From the NCBI GenBank assembly GCA_036265325.1, contig DATAPH010000023.1, forward strand, positions 1 through 64,000: 64,000 bases of DNA. Direction: 5' to 3'. Every line of letters starts with the position of its first letter. The first letter of the stretch is position 1. The stretch is from AC-51 sp036265325. GTDB lineage: Bacteria > Actinomycetota > UBA4738 > HRBIN12. Made by a program: the position numbers and the translations under genes. The notes beneath the pieces were generated by a model. It had not been told where the DNA came from and ran no database searches. It saw nothing but the letters and a program-made list of their open reading frames with translations. This document shows positions 25,032 through 34,733 of the stretch, in pieces.

Positions 25032-26633
25032 ATGGCGAAGCGCTACGACGCGGTGGTCATCGGCGGCGGGCACAACGGCCTCGTCAACGCGTGCTACCTC
25101 GCCAAGGCCGGACTCAACGTGCTGGTGCTCGAGCGGCGGCATCTGCTCGGCGGGGCGACTCTCACTGAGGAGATCGTGCCCGGGTTCCGGTTCTCGGTCT
25201 TCTCCTACGTCGTATCGCTGCTACGCCCGGAGATCATCCGGGAGCTCGAGCTGCCGAAGCACGGTCTCGAGATCTTGCCGCTCGACGGCACGATCACGCC
25301 GCTCGACGACGATTACCTGTGGCGCGTGAACGATCACGGCAAGACCGTGCGCGAGCTCCGTCGCTGGTCGTTGAACGACGCCGAGGCCTACGAGGAGTAT
25401 GGCCCACTGATGGCCGAGATGGGCCGGTTCATCAAGCCGATCCTGTCGGTACCGCCGCCGGACCCCGGGAAGATCTCGCCGATGGAGTGGCTGCCGCTCA
25501 CGCCGCTCGCCAAGCAGTTCCGGGACCTCCCGCGGCACATGCAGACCGCGTTCATCCAGCTGATGACCATGTCGGCCGCGGACTTCCTCGACCAATGGTT
25601 CGAGACGGAGCCGCTCAAGGCCACGATGAGCGCGAGCGGCATCATCGGCACGTTCCAAGGGCCGCGGTCGCCCGGGACCGCGTACGTGCTACTGCACCAC
25701 TACATGGGCGAGATCGACGGCGCGTTCCGCGCGTGGGGCGTGCCGAAGGGCGGCACCGGCGCGATCGCGTACGCGATCGCCGACGCCGCGTTGTCGCTCG
25801 GCGTCGAGATCCGAACCGAGGCGCCGGTCGCACGCATCGCGACCAACGGCTCGCGCGCGACCGGCGTGATCCTCGAGTCCGGCCAGGAGATCACCGCCGA
25901 CGTCGTGATGAGTTCGCTCGACTCGCGCTGGACGTTCATCAAGCTGCTCGACGAGGGCATCCTCGATCCCGCGTTCCGCGAGGAGGTCATGCGGTACAAG
26001 TACCGCGGCTCGAGCGGCAAGGTGAACCTCGCGCTCGACGGGTTGCCCGAGCTCGAGTGCAAGCCGGGGACCGGGGAGTGGCTCCGCGGCGCGATCTCGT
26101 TCTCGCCGTCGATCGACTACATCGAGCACGCGTACGACGACGCGAAATACGGCCGGCCGTCGGCGCGCCCGTACATCGACTGCATCATGCCGACGCTCGT
26201 CGACCCGACGATGGCGCCGCCGGGCAAGCACGTGATGAGCTGCTTCGTGCAGTACGCGCCGTACCACCTCGCCGACGGCAAGGAGTGGGACGACGCCGCG
26301 CGCGAGGCGTTCGGCCAGAACGTGATCGACACGCTCGAGGAGCGGTTCCCCGACATCCGCAGCAAGATCGTCGGCCACCAGTTCGTGACGCCGAAGGACA
26401 TCGAGGACATCACCGGCTTGACCGAAGGCAACATCTTCCAGGGAGAGCTCTCGCTGGAGCAGCTGTTCTTCAACCGGCCGGTCCCAGGCTGGTCGCGGTA
26501 CCGGACGCCGGTGCGGAACCTGTGGATGTGCGGCTCGGCCACGCACCCCGGCGGGGGCATCATGGGCGCGCCCGGCCGGATCGCGGCGCTCGAGTACGTC
26601 AAGGAGAAGAAGAAGGGCCGGAGGGCGGCGTAG
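25032..26633 (+). CDS. PYROXD2/phytoene-desaturase-like FAD oxidoreductase (first of pair)
   Basis: A 533-residue flavoprotein. The N-terminal FAD motif is DAVVIGGGHNGLVNACYLAKAGLNVLVLERR with the GGATLTEE segment. The C-terminal FAD-binding region reads LWMCGSATHPGGGIMGAPGRIAALE. The GHNGL variant is typical of the PYROXD2 branch rather than carotenoid desaturases, and no carotenoid genes are near. A good GAGGAGG site precedes the ATG. Its stop codon directly abuts the start of its paralogue. Substrate unknown; the folate/amine context suggests oxidation of an amine or related compound, which is inference. Confidence 0.85.
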   Translation: MAKRYDAVVIGGGHNGLVNACYLAKAGLNVLVLERRHLLGGATLTEEIVPGFRFSVFSYVVSLLRPEIIRELELPKHGLEILPLDGTITPLDDDYLWRVNDHGKTVRELRRWSLNDAEAYEEYGPLMAEMGRFIKPILSVPPPDPGKISPMEWLPLTPLAKQFRDLPRHMQTAFIQLMTMSAADFLDQWFETEPLKATMSASGIIGTFQGPRSPGTAYVLLHHYMGEIDGAFRAWGVPKGGTGAIAYAIADAALSLGVEIRTEAPVARIATNGSRATGVILESGQEITADVVMSSLDSRWTFIKLLDEGILDPAFREEVMRYKYRGSSGKVNLALDGLPELECKPGTGEWLRGAISFSPSIDYIEHAYDDAKYGRPSARPYIDCIMPTLVDPTMAPPGKHVMSCFVQYAPYHLADGKEWDDAAREAFGQNVIDTLEERFPDIRSKIVGHQFVTPKDIEDITGLTEGNIFQGELSLEQLFFNRPVPGWSRYRTPVRNLWMCGSATHPGGGIMGAPGRIAALEYVKEKKKGRRAA

Positions 26634-28214
26634 ATGGCGAAGAAGACGCTCGACGTCATCGTGATCGGCGGGGGCCACAACGGCCTCGTCGCCGCGTCGT
26701 ACCTCGCGAAGGCCGGCAAGCAGGTCGTCGTTTTGGAGCGCGACGATCGGCTCGGCGGGATCCTTCGCTCGACCCAACCCGCACCCGGCTTCACGGCGCC
26801 GGGGCTCGTGCACACCACGGGGCGCGTGCGCGCGAGCGTGGTGAAGGACCTGAAGCTCGACCGATCCGGGTATCGCACGATGACGCCGTCGGTGCGGATG
26901 CACGCGCCGATGCCCGACGGCTCGGCGGTCACGTTCTGGGCGGACGCGGCGCGGACCGCCGAGGAGCTTCGCGCGCGAAGCGCCGCGGACGCGGACGCGT
27001 ACCCGACGTTCGACAAGAAGGTGCGCGCCATCGCGAGCTTCCTCGCGTACGTCGCCGTGGCGACGCCGCCCGACCCGAAATCTCCGTCGCTCGCGGACGC
27101 GATCATGGGACTGAAGCTCGGCAAGGCGTTCCGCGATCTCGGCGGGAGGACCGGACGCGAGGCGATCCGGGCGCTGCCGATGGCCGTCGCCGACCTCGTG
27201 CAGGAAGTGTTCGAGTCCGAGGCGGTGCGCGGGCCGCTCGCGACCCGCGGTGTGCTCTACACCGCGATGGGCGCATGGGCGACCGGCACGGCCGCGGTCT
27301 TCATGAGCGACTCCGCGGGAACCGACGGCGGCGCGGCTGGGAGCGCGGTGTTCCCCATGGGCGGCACCGGCGCGCTGGCCGATGCGCTCCAGCAGGCGGC
27401 GACGTCGCTGGGCGTGCAGCTCCGGACCGGGACCGAGGTCGTCGAGATCCGGAACCGCGGCACGCGGGCGACCGGGGTCACCCTCGCCGACGGCACCGAG
27501 TTGAACGCGCCGCTGATCGTGTCGGCGGCTGACCCCAAGCGGACGGCCGCGCTCTGCGACCCGGTGACGCTCGGTCCGACGATGGTGTGGCGGAGCGGCA
27601 ACATCCGACAGCCCGGCGCAACGGCGCGGGTGAACCTCGCGCTGTCGGGGCTGCCGTCGTTCCACGGCGGCGATGTTGAGCGGCTCGCAGGCCGCATCGT
27701 GCTGGGCCCGTCGATCGACGACGTCGAGCGCGCGATGGATGCGGTGAAGTACGGCCACGTGAGCGAGGAGCCGCTGCTGGAGGCGACGATCCCGTCGCTC
27801 ACGGATCCGACGCTCGCGCCCGAGGGCAAGCACGTGATGAGCGTGGTGTTCCAAGCGGCGCCGTATGCGCTTCGCGACGGCGATTGGGCGAGCGAACGCG
27901 ACCGCGTCGGCGACATCACCATCAAGGCGCTCGAGAAGGTCGCGCCCGGGCTCGGCGAGCTCGTCGAAGCGCGCGAGGTCATCACGCCCGCCGACATGGA
28001 GGCGACCTACGGCCTGTCGGGTGGCCACATCCAGCACGCCGAACCGGCGCTGGATCAGTTCTTCGCATGGCGGCCGCTGCTCGGTGAAGCGCGGTACGCG
28101 TTCCTGCTGGAAGGCCTGTACCTCGCCGGCTCGGGCGCGCATCCCGGCGGCGGCATCACGGGCGGCCCGGGCGCGAACGCCGCACGGCAGCTCCTCAAGG
28201 ACCTCAAGAAGTAG
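26634..28214 (+). CDS. PYROXD2/phytoene-desaturase-like FAD oxidoreductase (second of pair)
   Basis: A 526-residue paralogue of the preceding gene, starting at the base after its stop. It has DVIVIGGGHNGLVAASYLAKAGKQVVVLERDDRLGG at the N-terminus and LYLAGSGAHPGGGITGGPGANAARQLL at the C-terminus. The central regions of the two proteins have diverged strongly, so they may form a heteromer or act on successive substrates. The zero-base gap implies coupled translation. Confidence 0.85.
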   Translation: MAKKTLDVIVIGGGHNGLVAASYLAKAGKQVVVLERDDRLGGILRSTQPAPGFTAPGLVHTTGRVRASVVKDLKLDRSGYRTMTPSVRMHAPMPDGSAVTFWADAARTAEELRARSAADADAYPTFDKKVRAIASFLAYVAVATPPDPKSPSLADAIMGLKLGKAFRDLGGRTGREAIRALPMAVADLVQEVFESEAVRGPLATRGVLYTAMGAWATGTAAVFMSDSAGTDGGAAGSAVFPMGGTGALADALQQAATSLGVQLRTGTEVVEIRNRGTRATGVTLADGTELNAPLIVSAADPKRTAALCDPVTLGPTMVWRSGNIRQPGATARVNLALSGLPSFHGGDVERLAGRIVLGPSIDDVERAMDAVKYGHVSEEPLLEATIPSLTDPTLAPEGKHVMSVVFQAAPYALRDGDWASERDRVGDITIKALEKVAPGLGELVEAREVITPADMEATYGLSGGHIQHAEPALDQFFAWRPLLGEARYAFLLEGLYLAGSGAHPGGGITGGPGANAARQLLKDLKK

Positions 28215-28226
28215 CGCGGAACTGCG

Positions 28227-28232
28227 TAAACT
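28227..28232 (+). promoter_or_regulatory. -10 element TAAACT (leaderless agmatinase-family gene)
   Basis: TAAACT ends eight bases before the ATG at 28241, so this gene may be transcribed independently of the flavoprotein pair just upstream. Confidence 0.4.
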
Positions 28233-28240
28233 CCGGCGCC

Positions 28241-29272
28241 ATGAGCCAGGCGCCCGACTTCCGGCTTGAGCACTCGGAGCTTCGCGGTGAGGACGAGTTC
28301 GAGGAGTTCTCGAGCGAGGACCTGCCGTATTACTCGGATTGGCACGGGTCGTTCGAGAAGCTGCCGTGGGCGTATACCGACGAGGCGCTCCGCGCGGCGA
28401 ACGCCGATGTCGCGATCGTCGGCGCCCCGTTCGACGAGGGCGTGTCCTCGCGGCCGGGCGCACGGTTCGGTCCCCGCGCCCTCCGGATGGCGCCGACGGC
28501 GTGGGGCACAGCCGACGCATGGTCGATCCAGCTCCTCGCGGAGCCGTACGCGAAGCTGACGGTCGTGGACGCGGGCGACGCACCGGTCGTGCCGACGCGG
28601 TTCGAGCGCGCGCTCCGCGTGATCCACGAGAAGGTGTACCGGGTCGCGAGCGCCGGTCCCATGCCGATCGTGCTGGGTGGCGATCACTCGATCACCTACC
28701 CGAGCGCCGCGGCCGTCGCGCGCGCGGTCTGGCCACGCGCGCTCGGCGTGATCCACTTCGACGCGCACGCCGACACCGGCTCCGACCAATGGGGGAACCT
28801 CCATGCCCACGGCCAGCCGATGCGGCGGCTGATCGACGAGGGCTGGGTCGCCGGCAAGAACTTCGTCCAGATCGGCCTGCGCGGCTACTGGCCCGATCGC
28901 GAGACGTTCGAGTGGATGCGCGAGCAAGGCATGCGTTGGCACGCGATGACCGAGATCGAGGAGCGCGGGAGCGAGGCAGTCCTCGCCGACGCGATCGTCG
29001 AGGCGCTCGACGGCCCCGAGGTGATCTACCTGTCCGTCGACATCGACGTGGTCGACCCCGGGATGGCGCCGGCGACCGGCACGCCCGAGGCGGGCGGCAT
29101 GCTCGCGCGTGAGCTGCTGCGCGCCGTGCGCCAGATCGCCAGCCAGGTCGAGCTCGCGGGCATGGATGTCGTGGAGGTCTCGCCGCCATACGACCACGCC
29201 GAGGTGACCGCGATCCTTGCACACCGCACGGTGATGGAGGCGATCAGCGCGCTCGGCGCCAAACGTCGATGA
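28241..29272 (+). CDS. Agmatinase-family ureohydrolase
   Basis: A 343-residue binuclear manganese hydrolase that releases urea from a guanidino compound. Metal-binding motifs are all present: GGDHSITYP, HFDAHADTG (DxHxD) and SVDIDVVDPGMAPATGTPEAGG (DxD). The N-terminal extension and the SRPGARFGPRALR segment fit agmatinase, guanidinobutyrase or related enzymes rather than arginase. The precise substrate cannot be fixed. It follows the flavoprotein pair by 26 bases and overlaps none of its neighbours. Confidence 0.88.
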   Translation: MSQAPDFRLEHSELRGEDEFEEFSSEDLPYYSDWHGSFEKLPWAYTDEALRAANADVAIVGAPFDEGVSSRPGARFGPRALRMAPTAWGTADAWSIQLLAEPYAKLTVVDAGDAPVVPTRFERALRVIHEKVYRVASAGPMPIVLGGDHSITYPSAAAVARAVWPRALGVIHFDAHADTGSDQWGNLHAHGQPMRRLIDEGWVAGKNFVQIGLRGYWPDRETFEWMREQGMRWHAMTEIEERGSEAVLADAIVEALDGPEVIYLSVDIDVVDPGMAPATGTPEAGGMLARELLRAVRQIASQVELAGMDVVEVSPPYDHAEVTAILAHRTVMEAISALGAKRR

Positions 29273-29282
29273 GGTCGTGGCG

Positions 29283-30125
29283 ATGAGCGGCCACGAGCAG
29301 GAGATCGCCGACAACCGGAAGCTCTGGGACGCCTGGACGGCGATCCACACGAGGGGATCGTTCTACGACGTGCAGCGGTTCCGCGACGATCCGGGCGACG
29401 TGCGGATCGCATCGTGGGAACGCGCCGAGGTGGGCGACGTCGAGGGCAAGACGCTCCTGCACGTCCAGTGTCATTTCGGCCTGGACACCTTGTCGTGGGC
29501 GCGTCTCGGCGCCGCCCATGTCACGGGGGTCGATTTCAGCGAGCCCGCGATCACCTTCGCACAGGAGCTCGCCGCGGAGACGGGACTCGCCGACCGTGCG
29601 CGGTTCGTGGCCGCCAACGTGTACGACCTTCCCGGACCGCTCGCCGGCGAGACGTTCGACGTGGTGTACACCGGTCGCGGTGCGCTGGGATGGTTGCCCG
29701 ACCTTCGTCCGTGGGCGCGCGCCGTCGCCGGGTTCATCCGGCCGGGCGGCATCTTCTACATCCACGAGGCGCACCCGGTCGTGTGGGCGCTCGACGACGA
29801 GCAGCCTCCCGGCGAGCTGAAGCTCGCGTTCGACTATTGGGGCGGCGAGACCCTGACCTTCCCGGTTGAAGGGTCCTACGCCGATCCGACGGCGGACGTG
29901 GACGCCGAGGTCGAGCACGGGTGGAACCACTCGCTCGGGGAGATCGTCACGCTGTTGGCAGACGAGGGTCTGGTCATCGAGCTGCTCGACGAGAAGCGGC
30001 TCCTGGACTGGCCGGCGCCGTTCTTGCAGGACCGCGGCGATGGCTCGTACGGCTGGCCCGAGGGGGCGGGCGGTTCGTTGCCGTTGATGTACTCGCTCCG
30101 CGCGCGTAAGCCGACACGTAACTGA
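29283..30125 (+). CDS. Class I SAM-dependent methyltransferase
   Basis: A 280-residue methyltransferase. The SAM-binding motif I is LLHVQCHFGLDTLSWARLGAAHVTGVDFS, followed by the acidic-loop and motif II regions FDVVYTGRGALGWLPDL and FIRPGGIFYIHEAH. The ATG at 29283 is preferred to the GTG at 29277 because GAGG lies eight bases before it. It follows the ureohydrolase by ten bases and is probably cotranscribed. The substrate is unknown. Confidence 0.85.
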   Translation: MSGHEQEIADNRKLWDAWTAIHTRGSFYDVQRFRDDPGDVRIASWERAEVGDVEGKTLLHVQCHFGLDTLSWARLGAAHVTGVDFSEPAITFAQELAAETGLADRARFVAANVYDLPGPLAGETFDVVYTGRGALGWLPDLRPWARAVAGFIRPGGIFYIHEAHPVVWALDDEQPPGELKLAFDYWGGETLTFPVEGSYADPTADVDAEVEHGWNHSLGEIVTLLADEGLVIELLDEKRLLDWPAPFLQDRGDGSYGWPEGAGGSLPLMYSLRARKPTRN

Positions 30126-30210
30126 CGTCCCGCTCTGGACGCCGGCGCCGAACGCCCGCCCGTCGACGTTGGGGCTCAAGGCTTCCGGGCAAGGCGTCGA
30201 AGCCTCAACC

Positions 30211-31176
30211 GTGCTCGAGCCGCACGTTGAGACCGGTGCGGCCTCCCAGGCATACCGCCGGGTGGTCGACAACGTCCGGCGCGTGATCGCCGGCAATGAC
30301 GACGCCGTGGAAACGGCCGTCCTTTGCTTGTTCGCCGACGGCAACCTTCTGCTGGAAGGAGTGCCCGGCGTCGGCAAGACGACCCTCGCACGGGCGCTCG
30401 CGGCCTCGATCGGCGGAACCTTCACGCGGATCCAGGCGACGCCGGATCTGCTGCCGTCGGACCTCACCGGCGTCAGCGTGTACGACCAGCACGAGGGGTC
30501 GTTCCGGTTCCTTCCCGGACCGGTGTTCGCCAACGTCGTGCTCGTCGACGAGATCAACCGAACGCCGCCACGCACGCAGGCCGCGCTGCTCGAACCGATG
30601 GAAGAGCGCCAGGTGACGGTCGACGGGGTTACGCACCGGTTGCCGACGCCATACGTCGTGATCGCGACCGAGAACCCAGTCGAACAGCACGGCACGTACC
30701 CGTTGCCGGAAGGCCAGCTCGACCGGTTCGCCTTGTCGGTGGCGGTGGGCTATCCCGACCCGGGCAGCGCGGCCGATGTGGTGAAGCGGCAGCTCGAGCG
30801 GCATCCGCTCGGCGAGCTGGAGGCCGTGCTCGAGTCGGCGGAAGTGCTCGACGCGCAGACGGCGGTGCGCGGCGTCTTCATCGACGACGCCGTCGTCCGG
30901 TACGCCGTCGAGCTCGTGACCGCGACGAGGTCGGCGCCCGACGTGGCGCTCGGCGCCTCGCCCCGCTCCTCGGTCGCGCTGGTTCGGTGCGCGCAGGCGC
31001 GTGCGCTGGCCGAGGAGCGCGATCATGTGTTGCCCGACGACGTCAAGGCGCTCGCCGTTCCGGCGCTGGCGCATCGGCTCGTGACGACGCACGGCGGTCC
31101 CGCGGCCGCCCGCGCGGCGATCGAGCACCTCCTTGCGAGCGTTCCCGTCCCGCTGCACGCCGCCCGGGAGCGCTGA
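30211..31176 (+). CDS. MoxR-family AAA+ ATPase
   Basis: A 321-residue MoxR-type AAA+ chaperone. It has Walker A EGVPGVGKTTLARALA, Walker B VVLVDEINRTPPRTQAALLEPMEERQVTVDG, sensor 1 IATENPVEQHGTYPLPEGQLDRF and a C-terminal lid with GASPRSSVALVRCAQARA. GTG 30211 is preferred; a TTG at 30169 is also in frame, and neither has a clear ribosome binding site. With the next two genes it forms the common MoxR-DUF58-transglutaminase unit, thought to act in assembly or maturation at the membrane. Confidence 0.92.
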   Translation: MLEPHVETGAASQAYRRVVDNVRRVIAGNDDAVETAVLCLFADGNLLLEGVPGVGKTTLARALAASIGGTFTRIQATPDLLPSDLTGVSVYDQHEGSFRFLPGPVFANVVLVDEINRTPPRTQAALLEPMEERQVTVDGVTHRLPTPYVVIATENPVEQHGTYPLPEGQLDRFALSVAVGYPDPGSAADVVKRQLERHPLGELEAVLESAEVLDAQTAVRGVFIDDAVVRYAVELVTATRSAPDVALGASPRSSVALVRCAQARALAEERDHVLPDDVKALAVPALAHRLVTTHGGPAAARAAIEHLLASVPVPLHAARER

Positions 31177-31179
31177 TCG

Positions 31180-32337
31180 ATGCGCCTGCGACGGCGCGCG
31201 GTAGGCCTCGCGCTGGGCGCCGTGATCTTGTTCGTGATCGGAACGAACGCGCAGGCGGGCTGGCTCTTCGTTCTGGCCGCGCTCCTGCTCGGCGCGCTGG
31301 TCGCGGGCATCATCGTGCCGCTCGTCGCGGTTCGCGGCCTCGCCGTCGAGCTCGTGGCGCCGGTCGAGACGCGGCAAGGCGCCGACACGCCGGTCCACGT
31401 GACCGTCGTGAATCCTGGCAGGGCGGTGCGGTGGGGGATCGTCGCCCGTGACGAGCACATCGGCGGAGCGAGCACCTACGTTGGCACCATCCGCCCGGGC
31501 GAGCGCGTCGAGGCGCGGACGGAGCGGGGTGCGCCTCGCCGTGGCGCGGCGCACACCTCGTGGGTGGAGCTCCGCTCGGCGGCGCCGTTCGGCGTCGCCG
31601 AACGGCGCCGGCGACTCCCGGCGGACGCGACCACCTTGGTCCTTCCTCGGGTCGTGCCGCTCGGGCCGCTGCCGTTCGTCGACCTGGCCACGTCGCGCGA
31701 GGCCGCGACCGACTCCGACGCGCGCCGCGGGCAGGGACCGGAATATCTCGGCGTCCGCGAGTTCCGTCCCGGAGACCCGATCCGGCAGATCCATTGGCGC
31801 CTGACGGCGCGGCACGGCGAGCTCGTCGTGCGCGATCTCGAGGAACACCGCGTTGCCCGGCTCGCGATCTGGATCGATACGCATGCCGACGGCGAGGCGC
31901 TCGACGACGCATGCTCCGCGGCCGCGTCGATCGTTTCCTCGGCGTCGACCAACGGCGTGGGCGTGCGTCTCGCGGCTGCCACGCCGGACGGCCCGGCGCT
32001 GGTGTCGCGTGCGAGCGCGTTGGTGCTGCATCGCTGGCTGGCGCGGCTTGGCCCGGCCGAGATCTCGACCCAGACGGCGATCGGATGGCTCGCGGGCGAC
32101 CCGGTGCGCGGCGTGGGCACCCTCGTCGCGATCTCGCGCGCCGAGTCGTGGGATCCGGACGCCCGTGCGTCGCTCGACGCGCTCGCGCGTGTCGTTCCCC
32201 GGGTCGTGCTCGTCACCACGGGCGGTGAACCGCGCGCCGACGTCGCCGGCGGCTTCGAGGTGGCGCCGTGGCTCGGCGAGGACGGGTTTGGCTCGTCGTT
32301 CGCGGCGACGGCCGCGCGTGTGGGAGCACCCGTATGA
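31180..32337 (+). CDS. DUF58 membrane protein
   Basis: A 385-residue partner of MoxR. Two membrane helices lie near residues 7-45, and the DUF58 core is GPEYLGVREFRPGDPIRQIHWRLTARHGELVVRDLEEHR (about 186-224), followed by a vWA-like region with AIWIDTHAD. The start is three bases past the MoxR stop, and the end overlaps the transglutaminase gene by four bases. Confidence 0.92.
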   Translation: MRLRRRAVGLALGAVILFVIGTNAQAGWLFVLAALLLGALVAGIIVPLVAVRGLAVELVAPVETRQGADTPVHVTVVNPGRAVRWGIVARDEHIGGASTYVGTIRPGERVEARTERGAPRRGAAHTSWVELRSAAPFGVAERRRRLPADATTLVLPRVVPLGPLPFVDLATSREAATDSDARRGQGPEYLGVREFRPGDPIRQIHWRLTARHGELVVRDLEEHRVARLAIWIDTHADGEALDDACSAAASIVSSASTNGVGVRLAAATPDGPALVSRASALVLHRWLARLGPAEISTQTAIGWLAGDPVRGVGTLVAISRAESWDPDARASLDALARVVPRVVLVTTGGEPRADVAGGFEVAPWLGEDGFGSSFAATAARVGAPV

Positions 32338-34502
32338 ACCTCCGGCTCGCTGGCGCCAAGGCGCTTCCCGAGGACGGCCTCGGGATGCGGGTCGCGGTCG
32401 CCGCCGCGGTCGAGATCGGGTTGCTCGCCGTCATGGTCCAGGACGTGCTGAGCGACCGCACGGCGTTCCTCGCGCTCGTCCTCGCGCCGATCGGCTACGT
32501 CGTGTCCTATCGCCGCCGGCGGTCGAACAACGTCGCGATCAAGGTCGCGCTCGCGTGCGGGCTGTTCATCGCTACCGCCCGGTTCCTCGGACAGATCGGG
32601 TATGTGACGTCGCCCGATGCGGCCCGCGCGCCGCTGGCCGCGTTGTTCCTGTGGGTCCAGGTGCTGCACGCGTTCGACGTGCCGCGCAGGCGCGACCTTG
32701 CGTTCTCGATGGTGTCGAGCACCACGATGATCGCGGTCGGGGGGGCGCTCGCGCTGTCGACGTCCTATCTGTGGTGGCTCCTCGCGTGGGCCGTCGCCTC
32801 GGGCGCGTGGCTGTGGATGTCATCGCGGCCGCTCGCCGGGGACGTGACGGCCGCCAGCATCGCGCGCACGCGGACGCGTCCCGTCCGCGCGGCGACCTCG
32901 CGATCGGTGGTCGCGATCACGGTCGCGGCGCTCGTGGTAGCCATCGCAGTGTTCTCGATGTTGCCGCGGGTGCCCGTGACGATGGTGCGCTCCCTCCCGT
33001 TCCGGATGGCGCCGGGGGCGCAGCCCGCACCGACCGATCGCGTGCAGAATCCGGCGCTTCCGCAGGCGACGACCGACGGTCAGGTCGTGGACTTCTCGTC
33101 GGACGGCTACCCGGGGTTCAGCGATGTGATGGACCTGCGGGCGAGAGGTCAGCTTTCGAACGACATCGTCTTCCGGGTGCGCGCGCCGTTCGCGCAGCTT
33201 TGGCGCGCGGAGGTGTTCGACACCTACGACGGCAGCCTGTGGACGGAGTCACGCACACACACGGCGCCGCTCGTCAGCAACGACAGCGGCGGGTACGACG
33301 TGCCGGGATCGCAGAGCTTCAACGGCCCGACGAAACCGCTCGTCCAGACGTTCTTCATCCAGCAATCGCAGCCGAACGTCTTGTTCGGCGCCGCCCAACC
33401 GCAGACGGTGTACTTCCCGAGCGGCGCGCTGCAGGCGAACGCCGACCTGTCGATCCGCGCACCGATCTTCCTCGACCAGGGCCTTGTGTACTCGGTCGAG
33501 TCCGCTGTGCCCGCGATGTCGGGCGGCGACCTGGCGCGTCTGCCACCGATGCCGGTCGTGCCGACGCACGGCCCTGACGCGCGCTACCTCCAGCTGCCGG
33601 CCGAGCTTCCGCAGCGCGATCGTGACCTGGCCGCGCAGATCACGGCAGGCACGCGGAACGAGTACGGCGCCGTCATGGCGGTCCAGTCGTGGCTGCAGAC
33701 CGAAACGCGATACGACCTCACGGTGCCGCGAGAGCCGCCGGGCGTCGACGCGGTGGATCATTTCCTGTTCGACACCCGCCGGGGGTTCTGCGAGCACATC
33801 GCGTCGGCGATGGCGGTGCTGTTGCGCGCCGAGGGGATCCCGACGCGCATCGTGACCGGCTACGGACCGGGGGAGCGGAACCCGTTCACCGGCTACTACG
33901 ACGTGCGCTACTCCGACGCGCATGCGTGGGTCGAGGTCCTGTACCCGCACATCGGATGGATCCCGTATGACCCCACGTTCGAGGTGCCGCCGGTGCCCGG
34001 GGGATGGGGATCGCCGATGGGCGCCGGGCTCGTCTCGTGGCTCACCGGGCAGATCGGCGCCGCGGTACCGGTCGGCGTCCGGACGTCGGTCGGTGCGGCA
34101 GCCCATCGGTTCACGGCCGCCGTCGCCGCCGGGCGCGCGGCGACGCCCGTCGCGATCGCGGTGGTCTCGATGGCGCTCGTCGGGGCGGTGCTGCGCCGCC
34201 GTCGCCGGCGGGCGAAGCCGCCGCCCGCGCGAGACGCCTTCGACCTCGCGTATGCGCAGTTGTTGGCGGGTCTGTCCGGTGCCGGGCATCCGGCTGAGCC
34301 GAGCTGCACGCCCGACGAGGTGCTTGCGTCCGTGCGGGCCGATCCGCGATTCGATGACGAGTTCACCGCGCACGCCGCGAACGTGGTGACGTCCGTGCGC
34401 CGCGCGCGGTTCGCGCGGCCCGAAGACCGGCCCAGTGACGCGGACGGGGTGCGCGCGGTTACGTCGGCGGCCCGCGTGCGCGAGCTTGCCCGCCACGTCT
34501 AA
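32334..34502 (+). CDS. Membrane transglutaminase-like protein (TgpA/DUF3488 type)
   Basis: A 722-residue protein with about six N-terminal helices (residues 15-215), an extracytoplasmic transglutaminase-like domain and another helix near 605, followed by a cytoplasmic tail. The catalytic triad is visible: C486 in RRGFCEHIASAMAVLLRAEG, H530 in DAHAWVEV and D546 in YDPTFE. The ATG at 32334 overlaps the DUF58 stop (ATGA). Family members are thought to process or crosslink envelope proteins; the target is unknown. Confidence 0.92.
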   Translation: MNLRLAGAKALPEDGLGMRVAVAAAVEIGLLAVMVQDVLSDRTAFLALVLAPIGYVVSYRRRRSNNVAIKVALACGLFIATARFLGQIGYVTSPDAARAPLAALFLWVQVLHAFDVPRRRDLAFSMVSSTTMIAVGGALALSTSYLWWLLAWAVASGAWLWMSSRPLAGDVTAASIARTRTRPVRAATSRSVVAITVAALVVAIAVFSMLPRVPVTMVRSLPFRMAPGAQPAPTDRVQNPALPQATTDGQVVDFSSDGYPGFSDVMDLRARGQLSNDIVFRVRAPFAQLWRAEVFDTYDGSLWTESRTHTAPLVSNDSGGYDVPGSQSFNGPTKPLVQTFFIQQSQPNVLFGAAQPQTVYFPSGALQANADLSIRAPIFLDQGLVYSVESAVPAMSGGDLARLPPMPVVPTHGPDARYLQLPAELPQRDRDLAAQITAGTRNEYGAVMAVQSWLQTETRYDLTVPREPPGVDAVDHFLFDTRRGFCEHIASAMAVLLRAEGIPTRIVTGYGPGERNPFTGYYDVRYSDAHAWVEVLYPHIGWIPYDPTFEVPPVPGGWGSPMGAGLVSWLTGQIGAAVPVGVRTSVGAAAHRFTAAVAAGRAATPVAIAVVSMALVGAVLRRRRRRAKPPPARDAFDLAYAQLLAGLSGAGHPAEPSCTPDEVLASVRADPRFDDEFTAHAANVVTSVRRARFARPEDRPSDADGVRAVTSAARVRELARHV

Positions 34503-34514
34503 GGGCGCCCGCGG

Positions 34515-34520
34515 TAGGGT
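34515..34520 (+). promoter_or_regulatory. -10 element TAGGGT (leaderless DUF2277 gene)
   Basis: TAGGGT ends six bases before the ATG at 34527. Confidence 0.45.
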
Positions 34521-34526
34521 GCCTGC

Positions 34527-34733
34527 ATGTGCCGAAGCATCAAACGATTGCGTGCGGGCAGCGAGGTCGTGCCCGACGATGAGATCCGCGAGGCCGCCCT
34601 GCAGTACGTCCGAAAGGTGAGCGGGTTCCGCGAGCCCACCGCCCGGCATCGCGAAGCGTTCGACCGAGCCGTCGACGAGGTGGCCGACTCTTCCAAGGAA
34701 CTGCTGGACACGATCGCACGAGCGCTCGCGTGA
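34527..34733 (+). CDS. DUF2277 family small protein
   Basis: A 68-residue protein matching DUF2277 throughout: MCRSIKRLR at the start, AALQYVRKVSGFREPT in the middle and AFDRAVDEVADSSKELLDTIA at the end. Function unknown. Its stop overlaps the GTG of the next gene by four bases (GTGA), so the two are translationally coupled. Confidence 0.92.
   Translation: MCRSIKRLRAGSEVVPDDEIREAALQYVRKVSGFREPTARHREAFDRAVDEVADSSKELLDTIARALA

Noticed and set aside
25032..28214. Carotenoid biosynthesis locus
   Set aside because: The phytoene-desaturase-like proteins carry the GHNGL motif of the PYROXD2 branch, and no crtB, crtE or cyclase genes are present.
25689..28583. Minus-strand reading frame of about 964 codons opposite the two flavoproteins
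   Set aside because: Both flavoproteins have clear FAD motifs on the plus strand; the antisense frame is low-complexity Arg/His-rich sequence.
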